From Streptantibioticus cattleyicolor NRRL 8057 = DSM 46488 (lineage in GTDB: Bacteria > Actinomycetota > Actinomycetes > Streptomycetales > Streptomycetaceae): a DNA stretch of 64,000 bases. Every line of letters starts with the position of its first letter. The first letter of the stretch is position 1. Both the position numbers and the translations under genes were made by a program. The stretch spans positions 124,001-188,000 of the forward strand of contig NC_017585.1 of the NCBI RefSeq assembly GCF_000240165.1, written 5' to 3'. This document shows, piece by piece, positions 41,682 to 50,950 of the stretch. Below the pieces are notes generated by a model. The model had not been told where the DNA came from, ran no database searches, and saw nothing but the letters and a program-made list of their open reading frames with translations.

Positions 41682-44084
41682 TCACGGTCGTCGGCCGCCG
41701 CCCCCGGTGGTCGGGGTGGGGGGTCGGGACGGGGTCCAGCGCAGGTGGACGTCGGGGTCGGGGTCGTCCGCGCGGAGGAGGGAGAGCCGGGGGCGTACGG
41801 CATCGGTGCGGGCGGAGGGCGGTTTGCGGCGGCCGGGCCGGTATTGCCGGGGCCAGTCGGCGCCGGCGCCCAGGTGGTCCTGTTCGGCCGCCGCGTGCAG
41901 GGTCCAGTGCGGGTCGTACAGGTGGGTGCGGCCGAGGGCGCACAGGTCGGCGCGGCCCGCCAGCAGGATGGAGTTGACGTCGTCGTAGGAGGCGATGGCG
42001 CCGACCGCGATGACCGCGGTGCCGGTGGCAGTGGCGGCCTCGTGCCGGATCCGGTCGGCGAACGGTGTCTGGTAGGAGCGGCCGAACGCGGGGCGCTCGT
42101 CCTTGGTGACCTGGCCGGTGGAGACGTCGATGGCCTGCGCGCCGTGGGCGATGAACGCCTTGGCGATCTCGACGGCGTCGTGCTCGGTGTTGCCGTCCGG
42201 CGCCCAGTCGGTGGCGGAGATCCGCACGATCAGCGGCCGTTCGGCGGGCCAGACGGCGCGGACGGCGTCGAAGACCTCCAGGGGGTAGCGGAGCCGGTTG
42301 CGCAGTGGGCCGCCGTACTCGTCGGTGCGCCGGTTGGCGATCGGCGAGAGGAAGGAGGAGAGCAGGTATCCGTGGGCGCAGTGCAGTTCGAGCAGGTCGA
42401 ACCCGGCTTCGGCGCCGCGGCGCGCGGCGGCGGTGAAGTCGGCGGTGATCCGGTCCAGGTCGGCGCGGGTGGCTTCGCGGGGGACCGCGGACCCGGGCCC
42501 GTACGGCAGTGGGGAGGGGCCGATCGTCTCCCAGTTGCCGTGCGGGAGCGGGTCGTCCATGCCGTCCCACATCAGCCGGGTGGAGCCCTTGCGTCCGGAG
42601 TGGCCGAGTTGGAGGCCGATGCGCGCGGTGCTGCGGTCGTGGACGAAGGAGACGATCCGCGCCCAGGCGTCGCGTTGTTCGTCGGTCCACAGCCCGGTGC
42701 AGCCGGGGGTGATGCGTCCGTCCGGCGAGACGCACACCATCTCCGTCATCACCAGCCCCGCCCCGCCCATGGCCCGGGAGCCGAGGTGGACGAGGTGGAA
42801 GTCGTCCGGCACGCCGTCGACGGCGCTGTACATGTCCATCGGGGAGACGATCACCCGGTTCTTCAGCTCCAGCCCGCCCAGCCGGAACGGCTGGAACATC
42901 GCGGGCGCCACCGTGGTGAGCCCCTGCGACGCGGCGAACGCGGTGTCGACGCGGTCGGCGAACCGCCGGTCGCGGGTGCGCAGGTTGTCGTAGGTGATGC
43001 GGCGCGAGCGCGTCAGCAGGTTGAAGCAGAACTGGGTGGGCTCCTGGTGGACGTACCTGCCGATGTTCTCGAACCACTCCAGTGACGCCTGCGCGGCCCG
43101 CTGGGTGGACTCCACGACGGGTCGCCGTTCGGCCTCGTAGGCGGTCAACGCGGCGGTCACGTCGGGGTGTTCGTGAAGGCAGGCGGCGAGGGCCAGCGAG
43201 TCCTCCATGGCGAGCTTGGTCCCGGAGCCGATGGAGAAGTGGGCGGTGTGGGCGGCGTCGCCGACGAGGACGAGGTTGCCGTGGTGCCAGCGTTCGTTGC
43301 GTACGGTGGTGAAGGTGAGCCACTTGGAGTTGTTCGCGAACAGCCGGTGTCCGGCGAGTTCCTCGGCGAACAGGTCCCGGAGGCGTTCGACGGCCCGCTC
43401 GTCGGAGGCGCCCGGCGGGAACTCGGTCCCCTCGGTGGCGTCGAAGCCGGCCCGGCGCCAGACGTCCTGGCGCATCTCGACGATGAAGGTGGAGCCGCGG
43501 TCGGAGTAGGGGTAGGCGTGGACCTGCATGGTCCCCCACCGGGTCTGCTTGATGAAGAACTGGAACGCCTCGAAGACCCGGTCGGTGCCGAGCCACATGT
43601 AGGTGTTGTGTCTGCGGTCCAGGGTGGGCCGGAAGGCGTCCGCGTGGCAGCCCCGCACCGTGGAGTTGACGCCGTCGGCCCCCACCACCAGGTCGTGCCG
43701 GGCACGCAGCGCCCCGACGTCGGGGGCGGGCGTCCGGTGGTGGACGGTGACGCCGAGGCCGTGGCAGCGTTCCCGCAGCAGGCGCAGGAGTTCGCGGCGG
43801 CTCATGGCGGCGAAGCCCTGGCCGCCGATGGTGTGGGTTTCGCCGCGGTAGTGGATGTCGATGTCGGTCCACCGGGCGAAGCGCCGGGCCATGGCGTCGG
43901 CGAACCGTGGATCGGCGTTGGCGATGCCGCCGAGCGTCTCGTCGGAGAAGACGACGCCGAAGCCGAACGTGTCGTCGGGGGCGTCGCGTTCCCACACGGT
44001 GATGTCGTGGGCCGGGTCGAGCTGTTTCATCAGGGCGGCGAAGTAGAGGCCACCGGGGCCACCGCCGACGATCGCGATCTTCAC
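41682..44084 (-). CDS. Fused FAD monooxygenase / OYE-type reductase (2-aminobenzoyl-CoA or salicylyl-CoA class)
   Basis: 800 residues from GTG 44084, preceded by GAGAGG. The N-terminal half is a class A flavoprotein hydroxylase: dinucleotide motif IAIVGGGPGGLYFAALM, VVGADGVNSTVRG and LVLVGDAAHTAHFSIGSGTKLAMED. From about residue 400 there is a complete Old Yellow Enzyme-type NADH:flavin oxidoreductase: PFRLGGLELKNRVIVSPM and HGYLLSSFLSPIANRRTDEYGG. This fusion is known from 2-aminobenzoyl-CoA monooxygenase/reductase of Azoarcus, and databases name it salicylyl-CoA 5-hydroxylase/oxidoreductase. Neighbouring ligase, RidA and PaaX genes favour the 2-aminobenzoate reading. Confidence 0.87.
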   Translation of the reverse strand: MKIAIVGGGPGGLYFAALMKQLDPAHDITVWERDAPDDTFGFGVVFSDETLGGIANADPRFADAMARRFARWTDIDIHYRGETHTIGGQGFAAMSRRELLRLLRERCHGLGVTVHHRTPAPDVGALRARHDLVVGADGVNSTVRGCHADAFRPTLDRRHNTYMWLGTDRVFEAFQFFIKQTRWGTMQVHAYPYSDRGSTFIVEMRQDVWRRAGFDATEGTEFPPGASDERAVERLRDLFAEELAGHRLFANNSKWLTFTTVRNERWHHGNLVLVGDAAHTAHFSIGSGTKLAMEDSLALAACLHEHPDVTAALTAYEAERRPVVESTQRAAQASLEWFENIGRYVHQEPTQFCFNLLTRSRRITYDNLRTRDRRFADRVDTAFAASQGLTTVAPAMFQPFRLGGLELKNRVIVSPMDMYSAVDGVPDDFHLVHLGSRAMGGAGLVMTEMVCVSPDGRITPGCTGLWTDEQRDAWARIVSFVHDRSTARIGLQLGHSGRKGSTRLMWDGMDDPLPHGNWETIGPSPLPYGPGSAVPREATRADLDRITADFTAAARRGAEAGFDLLELHCAHGYLLSSFLSPIANRRTDEYGGPLRNRLRYPLEVFDAVRAVWPAERPLIVRISATDWAPDGNTEHDAVEIAKAFIAHGAQAIDVSTGQVTKDERPAFGRSYQTPFADRIRHEAATATGTAVIAVGAIASYDDVNSILLAGRADLCALGRTHLYDPHWTLHAAAEQDHLGAGADWPRQYRPGRRKPPSARTDAVRPRLSLLRADDPDPDVHLRWTPSRPPTPTTGGGGRRP

Positions 44085-44100
44085 GGGACGACCTCTCACT

Positions 44101-45765
44101 TCACTGCCGGGCGGCGGTGTCCTGCTCTTCCTCGACGATCCTGCGGAGCGCGAAGCGCTGGAGCTTGCCGCTGGCGTTGCGCGGCAGCGAGGTGCGAAAG
44201 CGCACGTCACGCGGGTATTTATAGGGGGCGATAACCCGTTTGACGTGGTCCTGGATCTCCCGTGCCTTGGCGGCGTCGCCGACCACGCCGTCCCGCAGCA
44301 CGACGAAGGCGCACACCACCGCGCCGCGTTCGGCGTCGGGGCGGCCGACGACGGCGGACTCCAGCACGTCGGGGTGGGTGTCGATGGCGGCCTCGACCTC
44401 GGGCCCGCCGATGTTGTACCCGGAGGAGACGATCATGTGGTCGCCGCGGGCGTGGTAGTGGAAGTAGCCGTCCTCGTCCCGGTGGAAGATGTCACCGGTG
44501 ACGTTCCAGCCGCCGACCACGTAGTCGCGCTGGCGTTCGTCGTCCAGGTAGCGGCAGCCGACCGGGCCGATGACGGCCAGCCGTCCGGGTTCGCCGGGGC
44601 CCAGTTCGGAGCCGTCGGGGCCGAGGACGGTGGCGCGGTAGCCGGGGACGGGTCTGCCGGTGGCGCCGGGCCGGATGTCGTCCCCGGCGGCCGAGATGAA
44701 GATGTGCAGCAGTTCGGTGGCGCCGATGCCGTCGATCACCTTGAGGCCGAGCCGGTCGTGCAGTCGTCGCCAGGTGTCGCGGGTGATGTGTTCGCCGGCG
44801 GAGACGGCGGTGCGCAGTCCGCGGAGTTTGTGTTCGCTGCCGTCGCGCAGGATGGCCCGGTACGCGGTGGGGGCGGTGGCGAGGACGGTGACGCCCTGCC
44901 GTTCGACGAGGTCGGCGAGTCGGGGCGGGGTGGCGGCCTCGGTCAGCAGGGCGCAGGCGCCGGCCCGCAGCGGGAAGACCACCAGCATGCCCAGTCCGAA
45001 GGTGAAGGCCAACGGGGCGGTGCACGCCACCAGGTCGTCCGGGAGCAGTCGCAGCACGTGCCGGCCGAAGGTGTTGTCGATGGAGAGGATGTCGCGGTGG
45101 AAGTGCACGGTGATCTTCGGGGAGCCGGTGCTACCCGAGGTCGGCGCGAGGAGCGCCACGTCGTCACCGGCGGTGTCCACGTTGGCGAAGTCACCGGATT
45201 TGCCCGCCGCACGGGTCGTCAGATCGCCGGGCGCGGTGCCGCCGTACTCCACGATCCGCAGCGCGGGCGCGACGTCCCGCACGGCGTGGACGTCCTCGGT
45301 GAAGCGGTGGTCCACCAGCGCGATGGAGGGCCGGGTGCGCCGTGCCAAGGGCGCGATCTCACGGGCCCTGAGCGCGGCCATGGTGGTGACGGCGATGCCG
45401 CCCGCCTTGAGTATGCCGAGCCAACTCGCCACCGCCCAGGGGTTGTTGGGTGCGCGGAGCATGACGCGTCCGCCGGTGACCAGGCCGAGGTCCTCGGTGA
45501 GCACCTGGGCCACCTGGTTGGCCCGGGTCCGCAGCGTTCCGTAGGTCCACATCTCGCCGTCCGGGGTGCGCAGCGCCGGGGAGTTAGGGCCGAAGGCGGC
45601 GGCGGGGACGTCGATGAGTTCGGTGGCGGCGTTGAGCCGTGACGGGTACCGCAGTTCCGGTGTGGTGAACTCGATCACCGGCCACTGTCGTGCGGCCGGG
45701 AGGCGATCGCGGGCGAAGGTGTCCTGGTGCGCGGAGGTCGAGGGGGACGACGGAGGGTTCGGCAC
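44101..45765 (-). CDS. Aryl-CoA ligase (2-aminobenzoate/benzoate-CoA ligase family)
   Basis: 554 residues from a GTG behind GGAAGGA. ANL-superfamily motifs: P-loop LLAPTSGSTGSPKITVHFHRD (A3), IDGIGATELLHIF (A5), GWNVTGDIFHRDEDGYFHYHARGDHMIVSSGYNIGG (A7-A8) and the catalytic Lys in LPRNASGKLQRF (A10). The benzoate-CoA ligase branch is suggested by FTTPELRYPSRLNAATELID. It starts the pathway by making the aryl-CoA thioester that the downstream fused oxygenase uses. There are 16 bp between the genes. Confidence 0.88.
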   Translation of the reverse strand: MPNPPSSPSTSAHQDTFARDRLPAARQWPVIEFTTPELRYPSRLNAATELIDVPAAAFGPNSPALRTPDGEMWTYGTLRTRANQVAQVLTEDLGLVTGGRVMLRAPNNPWAVASWLGILKAGGIAVTTMAALRAREIAPLARRTRPSIALVDHRFTEDVHAVRDVAPALRIVEYGGTAPGDLTTRAAGKSGDFANVDTAGDDVALLAPTSGSTGSPKITVHFHRDILSIDNTFGRHVLRLLPDDLVACTAPLAFTFGLGMLVVFPLRAGACALLTEAATPPRLADLVERQGVTVLATAPTAYRAILRDGSEHKLRGLRTAVSAGEHITRDTWRRLHDRLGLKVIDGIGATELLHIFISAAGDDIRPGATGRPVPGYRATVLGPDGSELGPGEPGRLAVIGPVGCRYLDDERQRDYVVGGWNVTGDIFHRDEDGYFHYHARGDHMIVSSGYNIGGPEVEAAIDTHPDVLESAVVGRPDAERGAVVCAFVVLRDGVVGDAAKAREIQDHVKRVIAPYKYPRDVRFRTSLPRNASGKLQRFALRRIVEEEQDTAARQ

Positions 45766-45802
45766 GGGGGTCCTTCCGGAAGCCGCCGGCGAAGCGGACG
45801 GG

Positions 45803-46726
45803 TCAGACGGTGCGGATCATGCCCTCCTGGACGACGGTGGCCAGATGCCGGTGGTCGCGGGTGAAGAAGCGGCCGGTGGCGACCCCGCGTCCGGCGTCGG
45901 CGGCGACCGCGTCCTGGACGTACAGGAGCCAGTCGCCGACCGGGCCCGGGCGGTGGAACCACATGGCGTGGTCGAGGCTGGCGGTGACCAGTCCGGGTCT
46001 GGCCCACGGCAGGTCGAGCACCCGCAGGACGGGTTCGAGGATGGTGTAGTCGCAGACGTAGGCGAGGGCGGCGAGGTCGCGCTGGGCGTCGGTGAGCCCT
46101 TCGACCGGCCGCAGCGGGTCGAACGGCTTGAGCCACACCGCCTGGTGCGCGACGCGTTCGCCCTCGACGGTGAGGTAGACCGGCCCGGGCACGTGCCGCA
46201 TGTCGAATCCGCGCCCCGTGGACCAGTACGTCTTCGAGGTGTCGGTCATCGTGCCGCCGTCGCGTCCGGCGAGGTACCGCGCGGAGCTGGGCAGTCGCTC
46301 CGGGTCGGGGACGTCCTCGGGCGGCCGGGCGTGGAAGGCGCCGCCGGCCTCCCCGGCGGCGAAGTTGGCCAGGCAGACGTAGAGCGGTTTGCCGTGCTGG
46401 TAGCCGCGCACCTGCCGGGTGCTGTAGCCGCGCCCGTCGCGCACCACTTCCACCTCGTAGCGCACGCTCGCGCCGATGTCGGCGGGGCGCAGGAAGTAAC
46501 TGTGCGTGGAGTGCAGTGTCTTGCCGTCGGTGACGGAGCGCATGGCCGCCGCCGCTGCCTGGGCGACCAGGTCGCCGCCGTACGCCTTGGGCCACGGGCA
46601 GGGCTGGGTGACGGCGGTGAAGGCGAGGTCGAAGTGGTGGGGTTCGGCGGGGACGAGGGTGACGGCGGTGGTGAAGACGGCGGAGGTGGCGTGGCTTCCG
46701 GTGGCGGTCTTCCCGGCGCCGGTCAC
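45803..46726 (-). CDS. Acyl-CoA thioesterase II-type (TesB-like)
   Basis: 307 residues from GTG 46726; its start overlaps the cupin stop by 4 bp (GTGA). Double hot-dog features: CPWPKAYGGDLVAQAAAAAMRSV and LHSTHSYFLRPADIGASVRYEVEVVRDGRGYSTRQVRGYQ in the first half, DHAMWFHRPGPVGDWLLYVQDAVAADAGRGVATGRFFTRDHRHLATVVQEG in the second. The Asp of the DHAMWFH motif is the usual catalytic residue. It may release the acid from pathway CoA esters or recycle CoA. Confidence 0.88.
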   Translation of the reverse strand: MTGAGKTATGSHATSAVFTTAVTLVPAEPHHFDLAFTAVTQPCPWPKAYGGDLVAQAAAAAMRSVTDGKTLHSTHSYFLRPADIGASVRYEVEVVRDGRGYSTRQVRGYQHGKPLYVCLANFAAGEAGGAFHARPPEDVPDPERLPSSARYLAGRDGGTMTDTSKTYWSTGRGFDMRHVPGPVYLTVEGERVAHQAVWLKPFDPLRPVEGLTDAQRDLAALAYVCDYTILEPVLRVLDLPWARPGLVTASLDHAMWFHRPGPVGDWLLYVQDAVAADAGRGVATGRFFTRDHRHLATVVQEGMIRTV

Positions 46727-47205
46727 CGGCTCGGCCAGTCGCGCAGGTCGGCGTCGGCGATGTCGGGGAGGTTGACCACGATGTTCTCCGGCGTCCGGGT
46801 GGTCATCCAGGTCAGGGGGTTGGTGCGGGAGAGGTTGCATTCGATGTGCGGCATGAACGGCGGCACGAAGACCCAGTCGCCCTCGCTCATGTCGACGTAG
46901 TCCTCGAGTTTCTCGCCGAAGTAGATGCGGGCCCGGCCGGACAGGACGTATCCGCCGGTCTCGGCCTCGCCGTGGTGGTGGTTGACGGAGCGGTAGCCGG
47001 GCTCGTTGCTGACCTTGCCGAACCACAGTTTCGTCGCCGGGGTGTGCTGGATGCTCACCCCCGAGACCCGGATCGCGCCGCCCGAGTCGGCGGTGTTGGT
47101 GTCCTCGTGGCCGCCGCGGGTGACCACCGGGGCGACGAGTCCGCCCGGCAGCCGGTACATCGAGTTGTCACCGTCGAGTCGGTACTTGCTGAGGTCGGGC
47201 TCCAT
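46723..47205 (-). CDS. Single-domain cupin protein
   Basis: 160 residues. The cupin metal motif is SVNHHHGEAETGGYVLSGRARIYFG (His cluster plus Glu), followed by DWVFVPPFMPHIECNLS with the last His. It is about half the size of gentisate 1,2-dioxygenase, so it is not that enzyme. It is the first gene of the minus-strand operon and is translationally coupled to the thioesterase. A metal-dependent step on a ring or enol intermediate is plausible; the role is not known. Confidence 0.82.
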   Translation of the reverse strand: MEPDLSKYRLDGDNSMYRLPGGLVAPVVTRGGHEDTNTADSGGAIRVSGVSIQHTPATKLWFGKVSNEPGYRSVNHHHGEAETGGYVLSGRARIYFGEKLEDYVDMSEGDWVFVPPFMPHIECNLSRTNPLTWMTTRTPENIVVNLPDIADADLRDWPSR

Positions 47206-47319
47206 GGGTTCGGCTCCGTTTCAGTCGTCACGGGGGTGCCGCCGGAGGGCCGTTGCGGGGTGGAGAGCGCCGGGCGCGTACGCGTCCTGCCGAGCGGCAG
47301 GGCGAGGATGACGATGTCT

Positions 47320-47354
47320 CGTATTTTTCACGGTCGTCATTTATTGTCAATACG
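47320..47354. promoter_or_regulatory. Divergent promoter/operator of the aryl-CoA locus
   Basis: The minus strand carries a consensus -35 TTGACA (47350-47345) and an AAAATAC -10 (about 47327-47321) driving the cupin-thioesterase-ligase-oxygenase operon. CGTATT (47320-47325) and AATACG (47349-47354) form inverted arms across it, a possible PaaX-type binding region. The rest of the 196-bp gap shows no gene. Confidence 0.55.
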
Positions 47355-47401
47355 TTGCTCAGGGCGGGCCGCGTCCCGCCCGGGACCGAGCCGGAGGCCG
47401 T

Positions 47402-47815
47402 ATGACACACCTCGCCGTCAACCCGGACGCCCTCCCCCGCCCCCGCGGCTACTCGCACGGCACGCTCGCCGGGAACACCCTCCACCTGGCCGGGCAGACC
47501 GCCCTCGACGCCGACATGCGGATCGTGCCGGGCGGCATCGTCGAGCAGTTCCGCCAGGCGTTCACCAACGTGCTCACCACGCTGCGCGCGGTGGGCGGCC
47601 TGCCGGAGGACCTGGTCAGCGTCACCCTCTACCTCACCGACATCCCCGGCTACCAGGCGCACGGCAAGGAGATCGGCGAGGTCTGGCGGGAACTGGCCGG
47701 GCCGGTCTACCCGGCGATGGCCGGCATCGGCTGCACCGCCCTGTGGCAGCCGGAAGCCATGATCGAGATCCTGGGGGTGGCCGTGATCCCCGAGCACCGG
47801 CTGGTGCGGCCGTAG
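47402..47815 (+). CDS. RidA-family enamine/imine deaminase
   Basis: 137 residues. YSHGTLAGNTLHLAGQTALDADMRIVPGGIVEQFRQAFTNVLTTL and VSVTLYLTDIPGYQAHGKEIGEVW follow the YjgF/RidA pattern. RidA proteins hydrolyse enamines and imines. The known product of 2-aminobenzoyl-CoA monooxygenase/reductase is an enamine-like amino-oxocyclohexene carboxyl-CoA, so this would be a fitting deaminase for that step. That link is inference. It is co-directional with PaaX, 16 bp away. Confidence 0.85.
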   Translation: MTHLAVNPDALPRPRGYSHGTLAGNTLHLAGQTALDADMRIVPGGIVEQFRQAFTNVLTTLRAVGGLPEDLVSVTLYLTDIPGYQAHGKEIGEVWRELAGPVYPAMAGIGCTALWQPEAMIEILGVAVIPEHRLVRP

Positions 47816-47831
47816 GCCGTATGGTTGCGGC

Positions 47832-48719
47832 ATGGACACCCTGCCGTCCCCGAAGGAGAACAGGGCACTGGACGTCGTGGTGGCCGCCGCGGGGACGCGG
47901 CCCCGGCCGGGCCGTGACACCCGCCTCGGCCCGCTGATCCTCACCGTCCTCGGCCTGTACGCGCGCGGCGAGCACAACTGGCTCTCCGTCGCCTCGGTGG
48001 TGCGCCTCATGGCCGACCTCGGCGTGGAGGGCCAGGCGGTACGGTCCGCGATATGGCGGCTGAAGCGCCGTGGTGTGATCCACGGCGAACGCCGCGGGGG
48101 CGCCGCGGGCTACCGCCTCGCGGAGCCGACCCTGGAAACCCTCGCCGAGGGGGACGTGCGCATCTTCGAACGCACCCGGGCCACCACCGACGACGGCTGG
48201 CTCGTGGTCGTCTTCTCGGTGCCCGAGTCCGAACGCGACAAGCGCCACGAACTGCGCACCGCCCTGACGCGGTTGGGGTTCGGCACCGCGGCACCCGGGG
48301 TGTGGGTCGCCCCGGGAAACCTGGCCACCGAGACGCGGCGCACCCTGGAACGCCGGGGGCTCGCCGGGTACGTCGACATCTTCACCGGCGACCACGTCGC
48401 CTTCGGCGACCTGCGCGCCAAGGTCGCCGCCTGGTGGGACCTGGACGAACTCACCGGACTGTACGCGGACTTCCTGCGCGCCCACCGTCCCCTGCTCGAC
48501 ACCGTCGCGGCCGGCCGGACGACCCCGGCCGAGGCGTTCCGCGCGTACGTGCCCATGCTCACCCAGTGGCGGCGGCTGCCCTACCGCGACCCCGGCCTCC
48601 CGCTGGCCCTGCTGCCGCCGGGGTGGAACGGGGTCACGGCGGGGGCGCTCTTCGCCGAGCTGAACACCGCGTTGCGGGCGCCCGCGCGCGAGCACGCCCT
48701 GTCCGTGATCCACGGCTGA
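47832..48719 (+). CDS. PaaX-family transcriptional repressor
   Basis: 295 residues. The N-terminal winged helix has LILTVLGLYARGEHNWLSVASVVRLMADLGVEGQAVRSAIWRLKRRGVI. The central PaaX domain has WLVVVFSVPESERDKRHELRTALTRLGFGTAAPGVWVAPG, and a C-terminal part ends FAELNTALR. PaaX proteins bind aryl-CoA thioesters such as phenylacetyl-CoA. This one most likely senses the aryl-CoA made by the neighbouring ligase and controls the divergent operon. Confidence 0.9.
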   Translation: MDTLPSPKENRALDVVVAAAGTRPRPGRDTRLGPLILTVLGLYARGEHNWLSVASVVRLMADLGVEGQAVRSAIWRLKRRGVIHGERRGGAAGYRLAEPTLETLAEGDVRIFERTRATTDDGWLVVVFSVPESERDKRHELRTALTRLGFGTAAPGVWVAPGNLATETRRTLERRGLAGYVDIFTGDHVAFGDLRAKVAAWWDLDELTGLYADFLRAHRPLLDTVAAGRTTPAEAFRAYVPMLTQWRRLPYRDPGLPLALLPPGWNGVTAGALFAELNTALRAPAREHALSVIHG

Positions 48720-48870
48720 ACCCCGGGTGCCGCCGCCGGAGGCGGGACAGTGCCCAGGCCAGTGGGGTGGGCCGGGGGGCCGCCCCAACGGCGGGGTGGG
48801 GACAGCCCCCCGCCGGTCCCGGTGACTGGCAGGCTGTTGTCGCCGTGCCGGGGCCGGGAGACTCGACGGC

Positions 48871-49956
48871 ATGACGATTTCCACCGAGGTTCCCCTCCTG
48901 GCGGGAACGCCCGCCGTCCCCACCCGTACGTCCGGCTCCGGGGCCGGCAGCGACTTCGCCCGGCTGTCCCGGCGCATCACGGACGCGGGGCTGCTGGATC
49001 GGCGTCCCGGTTACTACACCGCACGGCTCGCTGTGGTCATCGCGTCGCTGGCGGCGGGGTGGGGTGCCTTCTTCGCGCTCGGCGACTCCTGGTGGCAGCT
49101 GGCGGTCGCCGCCTTCCTGGCCGTGGTGTTCAGCCAGATGGCGTTGGTCGCGCACGACCTGGCGCACCGGCAGGTCTTCCGGCGCCGGCGGCCGAGCGAG
49201 ACGTGGGGCCGGCTCTTCGGCAACCTGGGGATCGGCATGAGCTACGGCTGGTGGATGAACAAGCACACCCGCCACCACGCCAACCCCAACCACGAGCAGC
49301 TCGACCCCGACGTCGTCCCGGACATCCTGGTGTGGTCCACCGAACAGGCCCGGGTCAGCCGCGGCCTGCCCCGCTTCATCGGCGGCCACCAGGCGTCGCT
49401 GTTCTTCCCGCTGCTCACGCTGGAGGGCTTCAACCTGCACCTGTCGAGCGTGCGGGCGCTGCGTTCGCCGGCCATGAAGCACCGGCTGCTGGAGGGCGCC
49501 CTGCTCGGCGCGCACATCGCGGGATACCTCTGCGCGCTCTTCCTGGTGCTCTCCCCCGGCAAGGCGGTCGCGTTCCTCGCCGTGCACCAGTGCCTGTTCG
49601 GTGTCTACCTCGGCTGCACCTTCGCGCCGAACCACAAGGGCATGCCCACGTTCACCGGCGACGAACGCCCCGACTTCCTGCGGCGCCAGGTGCTCACCTC
49701 CCGCAACGTGCGCGGCGGCCGACTCACCGACGTCGTGCTCGGCGGCCTCAACTACCAGATCGAGCACCACCTGTTCCCCAGCATGCCCACCCCCCACCTG
49801 CGCCGCGCCCACGTCATCGTCCGCGACTACTGCGCGGAGATCGGCGTTCCCTACCACGAGACCGGACCGATCCAGTCGTACCGCGAAGCCCTCACCCACC
49901 TGCACCGGGTGGGCGAACCGATCCGGCGGCAGCGCAAGGCGTCCGCACGGCGGTGA
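48871..49956 (+). CDS. Membrane fatty acid desaturase (front-end/acyl type)
   Basis: 361 residues with hydrophobic pairs around 50-95 and 180-250. Three His boxes bind the di-iron centre: HDLAHRQ, HTRHHANPNH and the last box NYQIEHHLFPSMPTPHL. The QIEHH form is typical of front-end desaturases (delta-6-like and sphingolipid types) common in Streptomyces. It acts in the membrane with ferredoxin or another electron donor, none of which is encoded nearby. Confidence 0.9.
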   Translation: MTISTEVPLLAGTPAVPTRTSGSGAGSDFARLSRRITDAGLLDRRPGYYTARLAVVIASLAAGWGAFFALGDSWWQLAVAAFLAVVFSQMALVAHDLAHRQVFRRRRPSETWGRLFGNLGIGMSYGWWMNKHTRHHANPNHEQLDPDVVPDILVWSTEQARVSRGLPRFIGGHQASLFFPLLTLEGFNLHLSSVRALRSPAMKHRLLEGALLGAHIAGYLCALFLVLSPGKAVAFLAVHQCLFGVYLGCTFAPNHKGMPTFTGDERPDFLRRQVLTSRNVRGGRLTDVVLGGLNYQIEHHLFPSMPTPHLRRAHVIVRDYCAEIGVPYHETGPIQSYREALTHLHRVGEPIRRQRKASARR

Positions 49957-49963
49957 CCGGGCG

Positions 49964-50950
49964 TCACACCGTCCCCGGTCCGAACCGGCGCCGGTATTCC
50001 GACGGCGTCAGCCCCGTCCCGCGGCGCATCACGGTGCGCAGGTGGGCGGCGGTGCCCAGGCCGCTGCGCCGGGCCACCACGTCGACGCGTGACTCACCCC
50101 GTTCGATCAGCCGGCAGGCCAGGGTGAGGCGTTCTCCCGTCAGCCACGCGAGAGGGGTCGTGCCGAGTTGGGAACGGAAGCGGCGGTGCAGGGTCGCGCG
50201 GCTGACGGCGGCGCGCGCGGCGAGGTCGTCGACCGTCAGTGGTGTGTCCAGCCGCCGCTGTGCCCAGGCGAGCACGGGCGCGAGGGATTCGTCCGGGATG
50301 TCGGGCACGGGGCGTTCGATGAACTGCCGTTGTCCGCCGTCCCGGTGGGCCGCGAAGACCAGGCGCCGGCTGACGGCGTTGGCGATCTCCGCGCCGTGGT
50401 CGCGGCGGACGATGTGCAGCCCCAGGTCGAGCGCGGCGGCGCTGCCCGCGGCGGTGAGGATGTCGCCGTCGTCCACGAACAGCACGTCCTCCGCCAGCCG
50501 GACGGCGGGGAAACGGGCCCGGAAGGCGTCCGCCCACTGCCAGTGCGCGGTGGCCCGCCGTCCGTCGAGGACCCCGGCCTCGGCGAGGGTGAAGGCACCG
50601 CTGCAGAAGCCGACCAGCCGCGCGCCCCGCGCGTGCGCCCGCCGGATGGCGTCGAGGACGGCGCCTCGGCGGGGCACGTGCACATCGGGGCGGTTGGGGA
50701 CGATGACGGTGTCCGCGCGGTCGGCCGCGTCGAGGCCGCGGACGCCGCTCAGGGCGAAGAAGCCGTCCCGCATCGACGTGCTCGGCTCGGGCGAGCAGAG
50801 GCAGAAGTCGTACAGGTCGCGGCCGATCTCCGGTCGGCGCAGGCCGAACACCTCGGTGGCGCAGCCGAGTTCGAACGGGTTGGAGTTCTCGTCGACGATC
50901 CGGTCGAGGGGGCCGGTGCCGGCCCGGCCGGGGCGTGAGGCCCCCTCGGC
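49964..50950 (-). pseudogene. GlxA-type AraC regulator lacking a start codon
   Basis: From about 50908 the frame reads IVDENSNPFELGCATEVFGL, a conserved N-terminal piece of the DJ-1/PfpI domain. The full domain (GFCSGAFTLAEAGVLDGRRATAHW) and a C-terminal AraC HTH (LTVDDLAARAAVSRATLHRRF, TPSEYRRRFG) follow. No ATG, GTG, TTG or CTG precedes the conserved part before the TGA of the upstream TetR gene, which lies in the same frame. The first usable start is GTG 50851, which would cut the beginning of the DJ-1 domain. It is probably a 5'-deleted gene. Confidence 0.7.

Noticed and set aside
41435-41977. 180-codon plus-strand ORF opposite the small minus-strand ORF and oxygenase end
   Set aside because: The later half is Gly/Arg-rich antisense of the oxygenase; the minus-strand reading is more protein-like.
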